A DNA stretch of 64,000 nt from Xanthomonas pisi DSM 18956 (GCF_001010415.1 NZ_JPLE01000017.1:127615-191614), one strand, 5' to 3'. Shown: positions 1 to 10,740, counted from the first letter of the stretch. The notes: a model not told the origin generated them from the letters alone. Program-made: numbers and translations.

Positions 1-66
1 TTGCATCTGCAATGCGTTTGCGCTCCGGGCCTGGCCTGGTGGCGACGCTTTACTTGGAGCTTCCTG

Positions 67-1455
<1,389 letters not shown>

Positions 1456-1497
1456 ATGCCGCGCGCCGGGTCACCGGCGCAAAGACACGAGGTAATA

Positions 1498-1527
1498 AAA
1501 AAAGCCGCCCTTCGGGGCGGCTTTTTT
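1498..1527 (+). terminator. Rho-independent terminator after rhlE
   Basis: GCCGCCC and GGGCGGC pair around a TTCG-type loop, with an A-run before and a T-run after. The symmetry means it could also stop transcripts arriving from the peptidase gene on the other strand. Confidence 0.9.
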
Positions 1528-1635
1528 GTTGGTGCATGCCGGGCAATGTGGCGTGTCGCTAACGGCGCATGCCAGAGGCGTACGACGCAGCTTGCTTGCA
1601 CCGGGATGACACCTGTCAGACCGCGTCCTCGCCGC

Positions 1636-3921
1636 CTAGCCTTCGATCAATGCGGTGTTGCGATCGATTGCCTCGCGGTAGCGATCCAGCACTGCGGCGG
1701 TCTGCACGATGTAGGCGCTCAGATCGTCCCAACGCCGGTCTTCCAGCGCTTCGCGGATGCCGGGCAGGGTCTTGACCTCGTAGCCGGTGGCCAGGCCGGG
1801 GGCGTAGATCAGATTGCGGTACCACGGCCGCCCCGGCAAACCGCCCTCGGCCAACAGGGTCTGATCGATGCGCTGCAGCGAGACGTTGAGCTTGACGCGC
1901 ACACCTACATCAAGCCTGCCGCCGCGCGATACCAGGGCTTGGTCATAGCGTTTGGCACTGGTTTGCAGGCGGGCGATGGCTTGATCCAATGCGGTGAAAT
2001 CGATCTCCGGCACCGCCACTTTCGGCTCCGGGGCACGTTGCGGGCGATTGGGATTGTCGACTGCCGCGTAGGCACCGGCCTGCAACAACTCGGCCTGCGT
2101 GCGTGCGGCAGTACGATCGCTGTCGGCCTGTTGTTTGAGTTCCTGCGCGTAGCCGGACACCGCATCGGCGAAGTCGCCGAAGCGCTGCGGCAATACCGGT
2201 GCGTTGGCGACGCGCAACACCGTGCGGCCGACCGTCTGCGACAACAGCGGCAGATAGCTGAAATCCGGGTCGATGTAGCGCGCGAAGTAATCGTAGGAGT
2301 CGTACAGCGAGTGATAGACACCGCTACCGCCGCCCTGCCCGCCATAGCCCAGATCCAAAGTGGCTAGCCCCAGATGCTGCAGGAACGGGCTGTAGTCGCT
2401 GCCCGAGCCCAGCGCCTTGAGCGGCACGTCGCCGCCGGCCGCGGCCTGCTTGGCAATGTCTTTCTGTGCGGGCTTGGCGGTGGTTGCCAATGCGTCGATG
2501 CGGGCACGGGCGCGTTGCCGTTCGAGCACGCTCACGCCGCTGTCCGGATCCTGCACATCGGCCGCCACGCTGTTGACCAACCGTTGCAACGCGTGACTGC
2601 CGCCGGCATTGAGAAAGCCGCGCCCGTTGCCGTCGGTGTTGACGTACAGCACCGCCTTGCGGCGCAACTCATCGGCGTGTTGCTCGGCCCATTCGGTAGA
2701 GCCGAGCAAGCCGGCTTCTTCGCCATCCCAGCTGGCGTAGACGAGCGTGCGCTTGGGACGCTGGCCCTGCTTGGCCAGCTCGCCGATCGCCTTGGCTTCG
2801 GCCAGCAAGGCGGTGGTGCCCGAGAGCGGATCGGCCGCACCGAATACCCAGCCGTCGCGGTGATTGCCGCGCACCACCCACTGATCCGGATATTCGCTGC
2901 CACGCAGGGTGGCGATGACGTTGTAGATGGTCTTGCTGCCCCATTCCGCATCCACTTTCAGATGCACGCGCGCGGTGCCGTCGCCGCCGATGCGGTAGGT
3001 GATCGGCAGCGCGCCGCGCCAGTCTTCCGGTGCCACCGGCCCGCCCAGCGCGGCCAGGAATGGCTGCGCGTCGCCCCAACTGATCGGCAGGGTCGGGATC
3101 TTCAACACGCTGCCGGCCTGGTCGATCTTCAGGCGTTTGGCGCCTTTGCTTGCGCCAACGCCCGGGGTGAGCGGATCGCCGGGATAGATCGCGAAATTGG
3201 CGACCGAGCCGCGTTGCACGCTCCACTGGTTGCGCGCCGGGCCATCCGGATACGCCCGATCCTGAAAATAACCGTCGTCGCGCGGATCGGAGTAGATGAT
3301 CGCGCCGATCGCGCCATGCTCCTGCGCCAAGCGCGGCTTGAGCCCGCGCCAGCCCTTGCCGTAGCGGGCGATGACGACCTTGCCGCGCACATCCACGCCG
3401 TTGCGCGCCAGCGCTTCGTAGTCTTCGGCGATGCCGTAATTGACGTAGACCAGATCGCCGGTGACATCGCCATTGCCGCCGTAGATCACATACGGCGGCA
3501 GCACGTTTTCGGTCTGGGTGGAGGTGCTGTCGCCCGGCAGCGGCGGCTCCTTGAGACGGGCGACATACGGCTTGGCCCCGAGCAATTCCAGCTGCGAGCT
3601 CCTGGGCGAGGGCCACAGCACCTGGAAGGTTTCGATGCGCGCATCCCACCCATAGCCGCGCAGGCGGCTTTGCAGATCGCGGGCGTTTTCGAGGTTGTGC
3701 GGCGCGCCGACATGGTTGGGCGCCGACGCCCATTGCTTCAACCAGCCGCGATAATCGGCGTCCTTCAGACCGCTATCGAAACGCGCTTCCAGCGCGCGCT
3801 GCGCCTGTGCGGCAGCGGCGTCATAACCCGGAAGCGCAACAGGTTGGGCCGCAGGTTGGGCGGCGAGGGAAGGTGCGACAAAGGCCAGGGCGAGCAGCCA
3901 GGCATGCGGCGAAGACATCAT
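1636..3921 (-). CDS. Secreted M28 peptidase, glutamate carboxypeptidase II-like
   Basis: Predicted exported zinc peptidase that removes C-terminal acidic residues from peptides (NAALADase family). The 761-residue product begins with a signal peptide (MMSSPHAWLLALAFVAPSLA). It then shows a PA-type insert around residues 130-260 and an M28 catalytic domain. The metal ligands fit the family: His354 in GNHRDGW, Asp364 in GAADPLSG, Glu401/Glu402 in DGEEAGLLG, Asp430 in NTDGN, and a late YHSLYDSYDYF His. A transferrin-receptor-like dimerisation region closes the protein. The start at 3921 has AAGGA at good spacing; the frame extends further upstream but without a ribosome site. It follows a TonB-dependent receptor gene on the same strand, with an imperfect GC hairpin (3981-4014) between, so receptor and peptidase may handle the same substrate. 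The specific substrate is inference. Confidence 0.88.
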   Translation of the reverse strand: MMSSPHAWLLALAFVAPSLAAQPAAQPVALPGYDAAAAQAQRALEARFDSGLKDADYRGWLKQWASAPNHVGAPHNLENARDLQSRLRGYGWDARIETFQVLWPSPRSSQLELLGAKPYVARLKEPPLPGDSTSTQTENVLPPYVIYGGNGDVTGDLVYVNYGIAEDYEALARNGVDVRGKVVIARYGKGWRGLKPRLAQEHGAIGAIIYSDPRDDGYFQDRAYPDGPARNQWSVQRGSVANFAIYPGDPLTPGVGASKGAKRLKIDQAGSVLKIPTLPISWGDAQPFLAALGGPVAPEDWRGALPITYRIGGDGTARVHLKVDAEWGSKTIYNVIATLRGSEYPDQWVVRGNHRDGWVFGAADPLSGTTALLAEAKAIGELAKQGQRPKRTLVYASWDGEEAGLLGSTEWAEQHADELRRKAVLYVNTDGNGRGFLNAGGSHALQRLVNSVAADVQDPDSGVSVLERQRARARIDALATTAKPAQKDIAKQAAAGGDVPLKALGSGSDYSPFLQHLGLATLDLGYGGQGGGSGVYHSLYDSYDYFARYIDPDFSYLPLLSQTVGRTVLRVANAPVLPQRFGDFADAVSGYAQELKQQADSDRTAARTQAELLQAGAYAAVDNPNRPQRAPEPKVAVPEIDFTALDQAIARLQTSAKRYDQALVSRGGRLDVGVRVKLNVSLQRIDQTLLAEGGLPGRPWYRNLIYAPGLATGYEVKTLPGIREALEDRRWDDLSAYIVQTAAVLDRYREAIDRNTALIEG

Positions 3922-4017
3922 CGGGGTTCCTTGAAAGTGTCCGGGGGCGAACGGCGATTGGGTTGAGACAGGACGCTGGAGCACGTACGCCCCATCGCAC
4001 GGGCGTGCGTGTGCCGA

Positions 4018-6660
4018 TCAGAATCGATAGTCCAGCCCCACGGTGAAATAACGCCCGCGCAGGTCGTACTGGGTGAAGTCGTAGGGCGCACGAATGCCCG
4101 GGAACGAGGCGTCGACCGGCGGTTGCTTGTCGGCCAGGTTCTCGACCTTGGCGTACAGGGTCAGCTTGTCGATGCCGGTGTAACCCAGATACAGGTCGAA
4201 CTGGTTGTAGTCGCCCACGCGCGACTGCACGGCACTGGCCGCCGCGCTGGCCTTCTGGTCGTAGCCGCCGGTGTAGTACCAGGTCAGCGCGGCGCTCACC
4301 GTGCCCAGGTTCCAGTCCAGCGTGGTGGTGGCCTTGTTGCGTGGCAGCGACGGGCCGAGATTGCTGCCGGCGTAATCCTGCAACGGGCCACCGACCACGG
4401 TGGGGCGACGGTAATCGCGCACATGGGTGTAAGCGGTATTGAGACCGAAGTTGCCGGCCGCTTCGGTGCGCCAGCGCTGGCGCAGTTCGACATCGAGACC
4501 GGAGGTCGTCAGCTCGCTGAGATTTTGATAACGGTTGTATACCGCTACCAGCGTGCCGCGCTCGTTGCGGATCACGTCGGCCGGGTCGTTGTTCTGCACG
4601 ATGGTGGCGTTGTTGCCGGTGCCGACCAGATGCTCCAGTTCGATCTTGTACCAGTCCACGCTCAGGCTGGTGTCTGCCCACGGCGACAGCACCACGCCCA
4701 GGTTGTAGCTGCGCGTGCGCTCGGGTTCGAGCGCGGTGTTGCCGACGGTGAAGAAGGTCGGGTTCTGGCGCGAGCCCGGCACGTCCGGATCGAACGGGTC
4801 GACCACCGAGCCGTAGGAGATGTTGGTGCTGGCCGCATTCTCCGACAACGACGGTGCGCGAAAGCCGCGCGAGGCGGCCGCGCGGACCAGCACGGCGTCC
4901 AGCGGTTGCCAGCGCAGGCTGGCCTTGGGCGAAAACGCCTCGCCGAAATCGCTGTAGTGATCGCCGCGCCCGGCCAGCTGCAGTTCTAGCGATCGCAGCA
5001 GCGGCAGGTTGACCTCGGCATACAGCGCCGACACCCTGCGCTCGCCGTCCACCGCGGCAATGGCGGGGCGGATCTGCAGGCCCTGGTCGATCTGCCAGGG
5101 ATTGCGCGAGACCAGCTCCTCCTGCCGCCACTCGGCGCCGGCGGCGAACCCGACGCTGCCGGCCGGCAGTTCGAGCAGGTTGCCGGACACCTTGGCATCG
5201 ACGCCGCGCAGCGTCGATTGTGCCGGGCGCAGCGTGCTGAGGTTGATGCCGTCGATCACCGACTGCGGCGTGGCGGACGGGTCGAGCAGGTTGTAGCTGC
5301 CGTCAGCCAGCGCCTGCGCCAGCGCGAAGCGGTTGGCGAAGCCACCGGAGACGGTCTCGTGCTCGGTGCTGCGTGCGGCGAACGCAGCCGCCTCCCAATC
5401 CCAGCGTTCGGTCTTGCCGCGCACGCCGCCGAGAAAGCGGTAGGACTGCGAGCGATTGGTTTTGACCGTCTGGCCCAGGTCGAAGAAGGTGTATTCGATC
5501 GGCACCGCAGTGCCGTACGGGTTGTACGGGCTGGAGGCCGGCAACAGGTTGGACACCGGCTCGGCCAGCCCGCTGGTGGCGTTCAAGGCGAAGCGGCCGC
5601 CTTCCAGTGTGAAGTACGGGCTGGAGCCGAAGATCGATACGCCCTTGACCTCGCTGTAGAGCGCCTCGCCGAACGCCTCGACGCTGTCGCTGAGCCGGAA
5701 GGTGGCGTTGGTATAGGCCTGATAGCGCTTGGTCGAGGGAATCAGCGTGGTGAACGGTGCCTGGTTGAAGCCGCAGGTATCGCCGGCCAGGCCGTCGATC
5801 GGCGCGCTGGCGGTCAGCACGGTGCCGGTGGGGCAGTTGCCTTGCGCATCCAGCATCGGCACCGAGCGGCCGCCGACCAGGTAGCGCGCGCCCTTGGCCG
5901 ACCAGCCGTTCCAGCGCCCGCCGGGCAGGTCGGTGTAGATGCCCGAGCGGGTCAGCGCGCGCTGATCCTGATCCAGCCGATCGCGGTTGTAGGCATCGAC
6001 ACTGAAAAGGATGTTGTAGCCATCGCGGTCCAGGTCACCAATGCCGCCGATGAAGGTGGCACGCTGGGTATCCATGCCGCCCTGGTCGGAGGTGCCGCCG
6101 CTCAAGCCCAGCTCGGCACCCTGGAAATCCTGGCGAGTGATGATGTTGACCACCCCGGCCACCGCATCGGAGCCGTACACGGCCGAGGCGCCGTCCTTGA
6201 GCACTTCGATGCGCTCCACTGCCACCAGCGGCAATGCATTGAGGTTGACGAAGGTGTCGCCCAGGCCATTGGCGGGAAAGCCGTAGTTGGCCAGGCGGCG
6301 TCCGTTGAGCAGCACCAGGGTGTTCTTCTGCGACAGCCCGCGCAGGCCGATGCCCGCCGAGCCGGACGCCCAGCCGTTGTTGGTGGTTTCGTTGGTGGCG
6401 TTGCCGGTGTTGGCCGAGATCGAGCGCAGCGCGTCGGCGACGGTGACCTTGCCGGACTGCTCCAGCTGCTGGCGGTCGATCACCTGGACCGGGTTCGGGC
6501 CTTCGCTGTCGGTGCGCTTGATGTTGGAGCCGGTGACGCTGACGGTGGCCAGGGTCTTGCCCGTGTCGGGTGTCGCGTCGTCGGCATGGGCAAGGGGAAT
6601 CAGCGCCGACAGAACGGCAGCAGACAGCAGATAAGGCATCGGGCGCTTCACGCACGGCAT
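4018..6660 (-). CDS. TonB-dependent outer membrane receptor
   Basis: An 880-residue TonB-dependent transporter that would import a nutrient across the outer membrane using TonB energy. A signal peptide ends near ALIPLAHA and a TonB-box-like stretch (LATVSVTG) follows. The plug domain contains GLRGLSQKNTLVLLNGRR and a VERIEVLKDGASAVYGSDA motif. A long beta-barrel ends in the typical aromatic terminus (VGLDYRF). NIKRTDSEGPNPV near the N-terminus places it in the large group of Xanthomonas receptors unrelated to classical siderophore receptors. Start is uncertain: 6660 is the first ATG, but an in-frame ATG at 6642 also gives a good signal peptide. The M28 peptidase gene follows 96 bases downstream on the same strand, suggesting peptide or acidic dipeptide uptake, which is inference. 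Confidence 0.9.
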   Translation of the reverse strand: MPCVKRPMPYLLSAAVLSALIPLAHADDATPDTGKTLATVSVTGSNIKRTDSEGPNPVQVIDRQQLEQSGKVTVADALRSISANTGNATNETTNNGWASGSAGIGLRGLSQKNTLVLLNGRRLANYGFPANGLGDTFVNLNALPLVAVERIEVLKDGASAVYGSDAVAGVVNIITRQDFQGAELGLSGGTSDQGGMDTQRATFIGGIGDLDRDGYNILFSVDAYNRDRLDQDQRALTRSGIYTDLPGGRWNGWSAKGARYLVGGRSVPMLDAQGNCPTGTVLTASAPIDGLAGDTCGFNQAPFTTLIPSTKRYQAYTNATFRLSDSVEAFGEALYSEVKGVSIFGSSPYFTLEGGRFALNATSGLAEPVSNLLPASSPYNPYGTAVPIEYTFFDLGQTVKTNRSQSYRFLGGVRGKTERWDWEAAAFAARSTEHETVSGGFANRFALAQALADGSYNLLDPSATPQSVIDGINLSTLRPAQSTLRGVDAKVSGNLLELPAGSVGFAAGAEWRQEELVSRNPWQIDQGLQIRPAIAAVDGERRVSALYAEVNLPLLRSLELQLAGRGDHYSDFGEAFSPKASLRWQPLDAVLVRAAASRGFRAPSLSENAASTNISYGSVVDPFDPDVPGSRQNPTFFTVGNTALEPERTRSYNLGVVLSPWADTSLSVDWYKIELEHLVGTGNNATIVQNNDPADVIRNERGTLVAVYNRYQNLSELTTSGLDVELRQRWRTEAAGNFGLNTAYTHVRDYRRPTVVGGPLQDYAGSNLGPSLPRNKATTTLDWNLGTVSAALTWYYTGGYDQKASAAASAVQSRVGDYNQFDLYLGYTGIDKLTLYAKVENLADKQPPVDASFPGIRAPYDFTQYDLRGRYFTVGLDYRF

Positions 6661-6901
6661 CCATGAATGGGGGTTTTGCAGTGGGCCATGCGCAATCGAT
6701 TAACAAAAATTACAGATCTGCATAGAGATATGACGCGCTGTGACACATACCGGCGGCCGGACGCGCTAAGCCGCACGTCGGACTGCGTGCGTCCGGTGAG
6801 ACGCGGCCGACGCGTGTCGGGTGCGATGCGAGGGCGAAGATGCGCCGTATCGCCATGCTCGGGGCAGCCCGGCAGGCACCGGCGCACTTACAATGTCGCG
6901 C

Positions 6902-7255
6902 ATGGATATCTTCAAAGTCTTTACGCTCGAAGCCGCGCATCGGCTTCCCAATGTGCCGCCCGGCCACAAGTGCGCCCGGCTGCATGGGCATTCGTTCCGG
7001 GTCGAGCTGCACGTCAGCGGCGAACCGGATGCCGACAGCGGCTGGATCATGGATTTCGGCGACATCAAGGCGGCCTTCAAGCCGATCTACGACCGCCTGG
7101 ACCATCACTACCTCAATGACATCGAGGGGCTGGAGAACCCGACCAGCGAGCGGCTGGCGATCTGGATCTGGCAGCAGCTCAAGCCGGCGCTGCCGCAGTT
7201 GAGCGAAATCGTGGTGCATGAAACCTGCACGTCCGGCTGCCGCTACCGCGGTTGA
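6902..7255 (+). CDS. queD: 6-carboxy-5,6,7,8-tetrahydropterin synthase QueD
   Basis: Converts dihydroneopterin triphosphate to 6-carboxytetrahydropterin, the second step towards queuosine in tRNA. The 117-residue protein has the zinc-binding His13 (EAAHRL) plus His28 and His30 (LHGHSF). It also has the active-site Cys24 ([10 protein letters not shown]) and the late [12 protein letters not shown] stretch of the QueD branch of the PTPS family. The ATG at 6902 matches the family N-terminus ([16 protein letters not shown]); an ATG nine bases upstream (6893) would add three residues and cannot be excluded. It is divergent from the TonB receptor and followed by its own terminator. No other queuosine gene is nearby. 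Confidence 0.93.
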   Translation: MDIFKVFTLEAAHRLPNVPPGHKCARLHGHSFRVELHVSGEPDADSGWIMDFGDIKAAFKPIYDRLDHHYLNDIEGLENPTSERLAIWIWQQLKPALPQLSEIVVHETCTSGCRYRG

Positions 7256-7277
7256 CCGCGTGCGCAATGTTCGATCC

Positions 7278-7307
7278 GAAGCCGCCTGCCAGGCGGCTTC
7301 GTCGTTT
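7278..7307 (+). terminator. Terminator after queD
   Basis: GAAGCCGCCT (7278-7287) pairs with AGGCGGCTTC (7291-7300) over a three-base loop, followed by a moderately T-rich stretch. Confidence 0.75.
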
Positions 7308-7446
7308 CTGACGCATCGCCAACCGTTTGAATTCAAATGGATTTGAACAAAGTTTGGGAAAACTTCAGGAAACGTGTTGCATCGCACCAATATCCGCGTA
7401 TGCTGCAACGCAACAAACGGTCACGGCTTTCCCCAAGGGGTTCGCA

Positions 7447-7782
7447 ATGTCGGCGCAGTTCGATAACAGCTTCACCAGTCAGTTCGCCTCTGCCGCAGCA
7501 CGTGCCAATCAGTTGGCATTGGACACGCTGGAGCAGAACGTCAACGCAACCACCACGTTCTTCGGTGAGTTTGCGCAGGCACGCGACCTGGGGTCCTACC
7601 AGACGCTCTGGCCGAAAGGCCTGCAACTGGCCCGCGACAACCTGGAACGGCTGGCTTCGGCCAATCAGGAAGTGGTCGGGATGGGATTGAAGATGTCCAG
7701 CGAGCTTGGGCAGTTCGCCAAGCAGCAGTTCGATACCGGCAGCGAACACGCCGGCGCAACAGGCAGGACACGGCGCAAGTAA
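7447..7782 (+). CDS. Phasin family protein
   Basis: A 111-residue small amphipathic helical protein of the phasin type, expected to coat polyhydroxyalkanoate granules or serve a related surface-coating role. The visible pattern fits: FASAAARANQLALDTLEQNV, then FFGEFAQARD and QLARDNLERLASANQEVVG, all long helix with regular hydrophobic spacing, and a basic tail (GRTRRK). The frame runs upstream to 7327 but the phasin-like sequence begins at the ATG at 7447. It stands alone between two terminators. No PHA synthase is in the window, so the granule role is inferred from family only. Confidence 0.8.
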   Translation: MSAQFDNSFTSQFASAAARANQLALDTLEQNVNATTTFFGEFAQARDLGSYQTLWPKGLQLARDNLERLASANQEVVGMGLKMSSELGQFAKQQFDTGSEHAGATGRTRRK

Positions 7783-7834
7783 CGGCCACCAAAATTCAGC
7801 GTCTTTGCATGGGTCCCTCCCCCCGTGCAATCCG

Positions 7835-7868
7835 GCCCGACAGATCCCTCCCTCTGTCGGGCTTTTTT
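7835..7868 (+). terminator. Rho-independent terminator after the phasin gene
   Basis: GCCCGACAG (7835-7843) and CTGTCGGGC (7854-7862) form a nine-pair stem followed by six T. Confidence 0.9.
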
Positions 7869-7945
7869 ATTGTGCGTTTGCCGGGCGGCCGATCGCCGCG
7901 GCTTGCGCGCGGCGATCGGCACTGGCGCGGTTGCAGCCGGCGCGG

Positions 7946-8620
7946 CTAGATCGGTAGCCGCAGCTCCTGCGCCTGGCTGGCGGCATCGGCGCCCGGGCGC
8001 CAACGGATCCGCCCCCAGCACGGCATCCCCAGACGCTGGTGCAGCATCTGGATGTTTGCTTCGACGCGCTCCATCTGCGGGTCCACCTCGTTGGCGATCC
8101 AGCCGATGCACTCCAGTCCGTCGGCGGCGATGGCGGCGGCGGTCAGGCGGGCGTGGTTGATGCAGCCCAGCCGCACGCCGACCACCAGCACCACCGGCAA
8201 TTGCAGCGCGCGGACCAGATCGGCCTGGTCCAGATCGGCGCTGAGCGGCGCGGCCCAGCCACCGACACCTTCGACCACCACCACATCGGCCTGGCGACGC
8301 AATTGCGCGAAGGCGCGGGCGATCGGGTCCAGCGACAGGGTGACGCCGACATCGGCGGCGGCCAGCTCCGGTGCCAGCGGTGCGGGCAAGGCGTAGGGGT
8401 TCAGGGTGGCGTAGTCCGGCTGCGGGACGCTGGCCGCCTGCAGCGCCAGCGCGTCTTCATTGCGCCAGCCATCCGGCGTCTGTTCGCAGCCACTGGCGAC
8501 CGGCTTCATCCCCACTGCGGTATGCCCGCGTCCGCGTAGCGCGTGCAGCAGCGCCGTACTGCCCATGGTCTTGCCGATGCCGGTGTCGGTGCCGGTGACA
8601 TACAACGCCGGATGCTGCAT
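7946..8620 (-). CDS. bioD: Dethiobiotin synthetase BioD
   Basis: ATP-dependent carboxylase that closes the ureido ring of dethiobiotin from 7,8-diaminopelargonate, the penultimate step of biotin synthesis. The 224-residue protein carries the P-loop TGTDTGIGKT near the N-terminus, the KPVASG motif and VVVEGVGGWAAPL, all diagnostic for BioD. The ATG at 8620 starts the canonical MQHPALYVTGTDTG; an upstream in-frame extension is Arg-rich and lacks family similarity. Other bio genes are absent from the window, so it is an unlinked copy. It is divergently oriented from msrC. Confidence 0.95.
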   Translation of the reverse strand: MQHPALYVTGTDTGIGKTMGSTALLHALRGRGHTAVGMKPVASGCEQTPDGWRNEDALALQAASVPQPDYATLNPYALPAPLAPELAAADVGVTLSLDPIARAFAQLRRQADVVVVEGVGGWAAPLSADLDQADLVRALQLPVVLVVGVRLGCINHARLTAAAIAADGLECIGWIANEVDPQMERVEANIQMLHQRLGMPCWGRIRWRPGADAASQAQELRLPI

Positions 8621-8738
8621 ACGTTCGATCCTGCGGCCGCGCCGCCGTTTGCCGGGAGGGCGCGCAGCATAACGCGCGGATCCGGACGCGCGGCTGAGTC
8701 GCAATGCCGCTGCGGATGGCCGCTGCTAAACTTCGGCC

Positions 8739-9221
8739 ATGTTCGCCACCTCTTCGCTGACCGGCAGCAAGCCGGAACAATATGCCCAGCTCACCGCCCA
8801 GGCCCAGGCCCTGGTGCACGGCGAGCCGGACCGGATCGCCAATGCCGCCAATCTGGCCGCACTGATCTTCAATTCGCTGCCGTCGCTCAACTGGGCCGGC
8901 TTCTATTTCTACGATGGCCGCGAGCTGGTGGTTGGTCCCTTCCAGGGCTTGCCGGCCTGCGTGCGCATTCCGCTGGACAAGGGCGTGTGCGGCGCGGCCG
9001 CCAGCACCCGGCAAAGCCAGCGCATTGCCGACGTGGACGCGTTTCCCGGGCATATCGCCTGCGATTCAGCGTCGCGCTCGGAACTGGTGATCCCGCTGGT
9101 CAAGGGCGATACCTTGATCGGCGTGCTGGATCTGGACAGTCCGGAGCTGGATCGCTTCGATGCGGACGATCAGCGCGGCCTGGAAGCCATCGCGCAAGTC
9201 TTCGTCGGCGCGCTGACGTGA
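8739..9221 (+). CDS. msrC: Free methionine-(R)-sulfoxide reductase, GAF domain
   Basis: Reduces free L-methionine-(R)-sulfoxide, a repair step after oxidative damage. The 160-residue protein is a single GAF domain with the three conserved cysteines: Cys74 (LPACVRIP), Cys84 (KGVCGAAA) and Cys108 (GHIACDSASRSE). Their spacing is the same as in the E. coli enzyme. The surrounding WAGFYFYDG and ELVIPLVKG blocks are also typical. The stop codon overlaps the GTG start of the next gene by four bases, so the two are probably translationally coupled. Confidence 0.92.
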   Translation: MFATSSLTGSKPEQYAQLTAQAQALVHGEPDRIANAANLAALIFNSLPSLNWAGFYFYDGRELVVGPFQGLPACVRIPLDKGVCGAAASTRQSQRIADVDAFPGHIACDSASRSELVIPLVKGDTLIGVLDLDSPELDRFDADDQRGLEAIAQVFVGALT

Positions 9222-9610
9222 CCACCGAACGGCTGCGCAATATCGGCCCGAAAAGTGCGGCGTGGCTGCGTCAGGTCGGCCTGCGCACGCAGCAGGATCT
9301 GCAGGCGGTGGGTGCGGTAGGCGCATTCGTCAAAGTCCGCCGCGCCGGTTTCAAGCCCAGCCTCAATCTGCTGTATTCGCTGGAAGGCGCCTTGACCGAT
9401 TGCCATTGGCAGGACGTGCCGGAAGCGCGGCGGCATGCCTTGCTGGCCGAATACGAGGCGGCCAGTGCGCTATTGCCGGTGCGCGGCCGCGCGGTCGCCG
9501 GGCCGGTGGAAACCGTGCACTACGCGCGGGCCGACAACGACGATACGCATGGCGAGATGCTCCAAGCAGACGATGACGCTGCGGACCTGAGCCAGACGCG
9601 CGAGGATTGA
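9218..9610 (+). CDS. TfoX C-terminal-domain protein
   Basis: A 130-residue protein resembling the C-terminal domain of the competence regulator TfoX/Sxy (RLRNIGPKSAAWLRQVGL, a helix-hairpin-helix-like segment, then LYSLEGALTDCHW). The N-terminal TfoX domain is absent. The likely start is the GTG at 9218, which sits inside the msrC stop (GTGA), giving a four-base overlap and no separate ribosome site. The last 35 or so residues are acidic and low in complexity. Its function is not established; coupling to a methionine sulfoxide reductase is a feature of this neighbourhood rather than evidence for a competence role. Confidence 0.78.
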   Translation: MTTERLRNIGPKSAAWLRQVGLRTQQDLQAVGAVGAFVKVRRAGFKPSLNLLYSLEGALTDCHWQDVPEARRHALLAEYEAASALLPVRGRAVAGPVETVHYARADNDDTHGEMLQADDDAADLSQTRED

Positions 9611-9735
9611 ATGCTTGCGCCGAGATGCCGCAGGCGTGTGCGCGTGCGCGCATGGCGCTCGCGCGGCGCCCGGCAATAGCGTGCTTGTTGCTTTCTAGAT
9701 CGATGTATTTCGAGCGTTTGCTTGATCTGGCGTCA

Positions 9736-10689
9736 TCAACGCGCCGCTGCGTCCCGCAACGTTGGCGCAAGCGATGCGCCCAGCGTCTGACCATGGCTGA
9801 GGCCTGGCAGCGGTTGATAGTCCGCGGTGAGGCCGGGTAACGACGACAGCAGGGTGACGAGATTCTTTGCCGCATGTGGATCTGCCCGTGGCCGCCCGGG
9901 ACGCTCCGGTTTTGTAGCGTTGGCCGGCGTGCCGCCCTCGCCCGCCATCAGTGTCAGACGGCGCTTGTCTGGCCGAGTGCTCGCAGAAGCTGCGTGTGCG
10001 TCATCGACCAGGCGCTGCGCCTGCCGGACGAGAAACCCATCGCCCCACCACAGCGACGGATCGACCGCGACGTAGTGCTGGAACAGCTGCGGCTGCGTCA
10101 GCAACACCTGCAGCACGAACAGCCCACCATACGAATGACCCCATAGCGTCTGCCGCTGACGGTTCACCGCCACGCGCGCTTCCACCTGCGGGCGAATGCC
10201 CGTTGCAATCAGCTGCGCGAACGCCGCCGCACCGCCGGTTCTGCGCTGCGGGTTCAGGGGATCGGTTTCCACCCGGCCATCGCCAAATCGCGCAGGCGTG
10301 TAATCCAGGCTGCGCCCCACCGCATCGATGCGCAACGCGCTGTCGTCGGCGATGAACACCAGCACCGGCGCATCGCCGTCAGTCGAGAGGCTGTCGAGCA
10401 GGCGCTCATCCAGCTCCATCAGTGCGGCGTTGCCATCGAGCAGATACACCACCGGATAACCGGCGACGGGCGGCGCAGCCTTGGGTGTGGCGATGCGCAC
10501 GCGGTAATGGCGTCGACCGTCGGCCGAGTCCAGGCGCAACGCGCTGAAGTCATACGAGGCACTGGGACGATCGGCGACGGTGCTGCCGATCGTGCGGCTC
10601 AGATCCGGCTGTGCGAACGCCGGCATAGCGCCGACGATCCACATCAGGACACCGGCACACGCAAGCCGCCAACGATGCTGTCGCGTCAT
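9736..10689 (-). CDS. Periplasmic esterase, IroE/PfeE-like alpha/beta hydrolase
   Basis: A 317-residue exported hydrolase with a signal peptide ending near AMPAFA. It has the nucleophile elbow GHSYGG (Ser186), a strand-turn YPVVYLLDGN and a late GLSHGQ that probably supplies the catalytic His. This pattern fits the family of IroE, BesA and Pseudomonas PfeE, which hydrolyse ferric tri-catecholate siderophores to release iron. AAGGAG precedes the ATG. The gene lies 51 bases behind a FepA-type receptor gene on the same strand, the same pairing as PfeA/PfeE, so it is probably the enzyme that opens the imported siderophore. The exact siderophore is inferred, not shown. Confidence 0.85.
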   Translation of the reverse strand: MTRQHRWRLACAGVLMWIVGAMPAFAQPDLSRTIGSTVADRPSASYDFSALRLDSADGRRHYRVRIATPKAAPPVAGYPVVYLLDGNAALMELDERLLDSLSTDGDAPVLVFIADDSALRIDAVGRSLDYTPARFGDGRVETDPLNPQRRTGGAAAFAQLIATGIRPQVEARVAVNRQRQTLWGHSYGGLFVLQVLLTQPQLFQHYVAVDPSLWWGDGFLVRQAQRLVDDAHAASASTRPDKRRLTLMAGEGGTPANATKPERPGRPRADPHAAKNLVTLLSSLPGLTADYQPLPGLSHGQTLGASLAPTLRDAAAR

Positions 10690-10740
10690 TGCACTCTCCT
10701 TGTTGCGGCGCGCACGTTCGCACGCAGCGCCGCAACGCTG

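Noticed and set aside
1..66. N-terminal extension of the helicase from a TTG at the window edge
   Set aside because: The ATG at 67 begins the normal RhlE N-terminus; the extra residues do not resemble the family.
2374..3966. A 530-codon plus-strand frame opposite the M28 peptidase
   Set aside because: Same codon-shadow effect; zinc ligands are on the minus strand.
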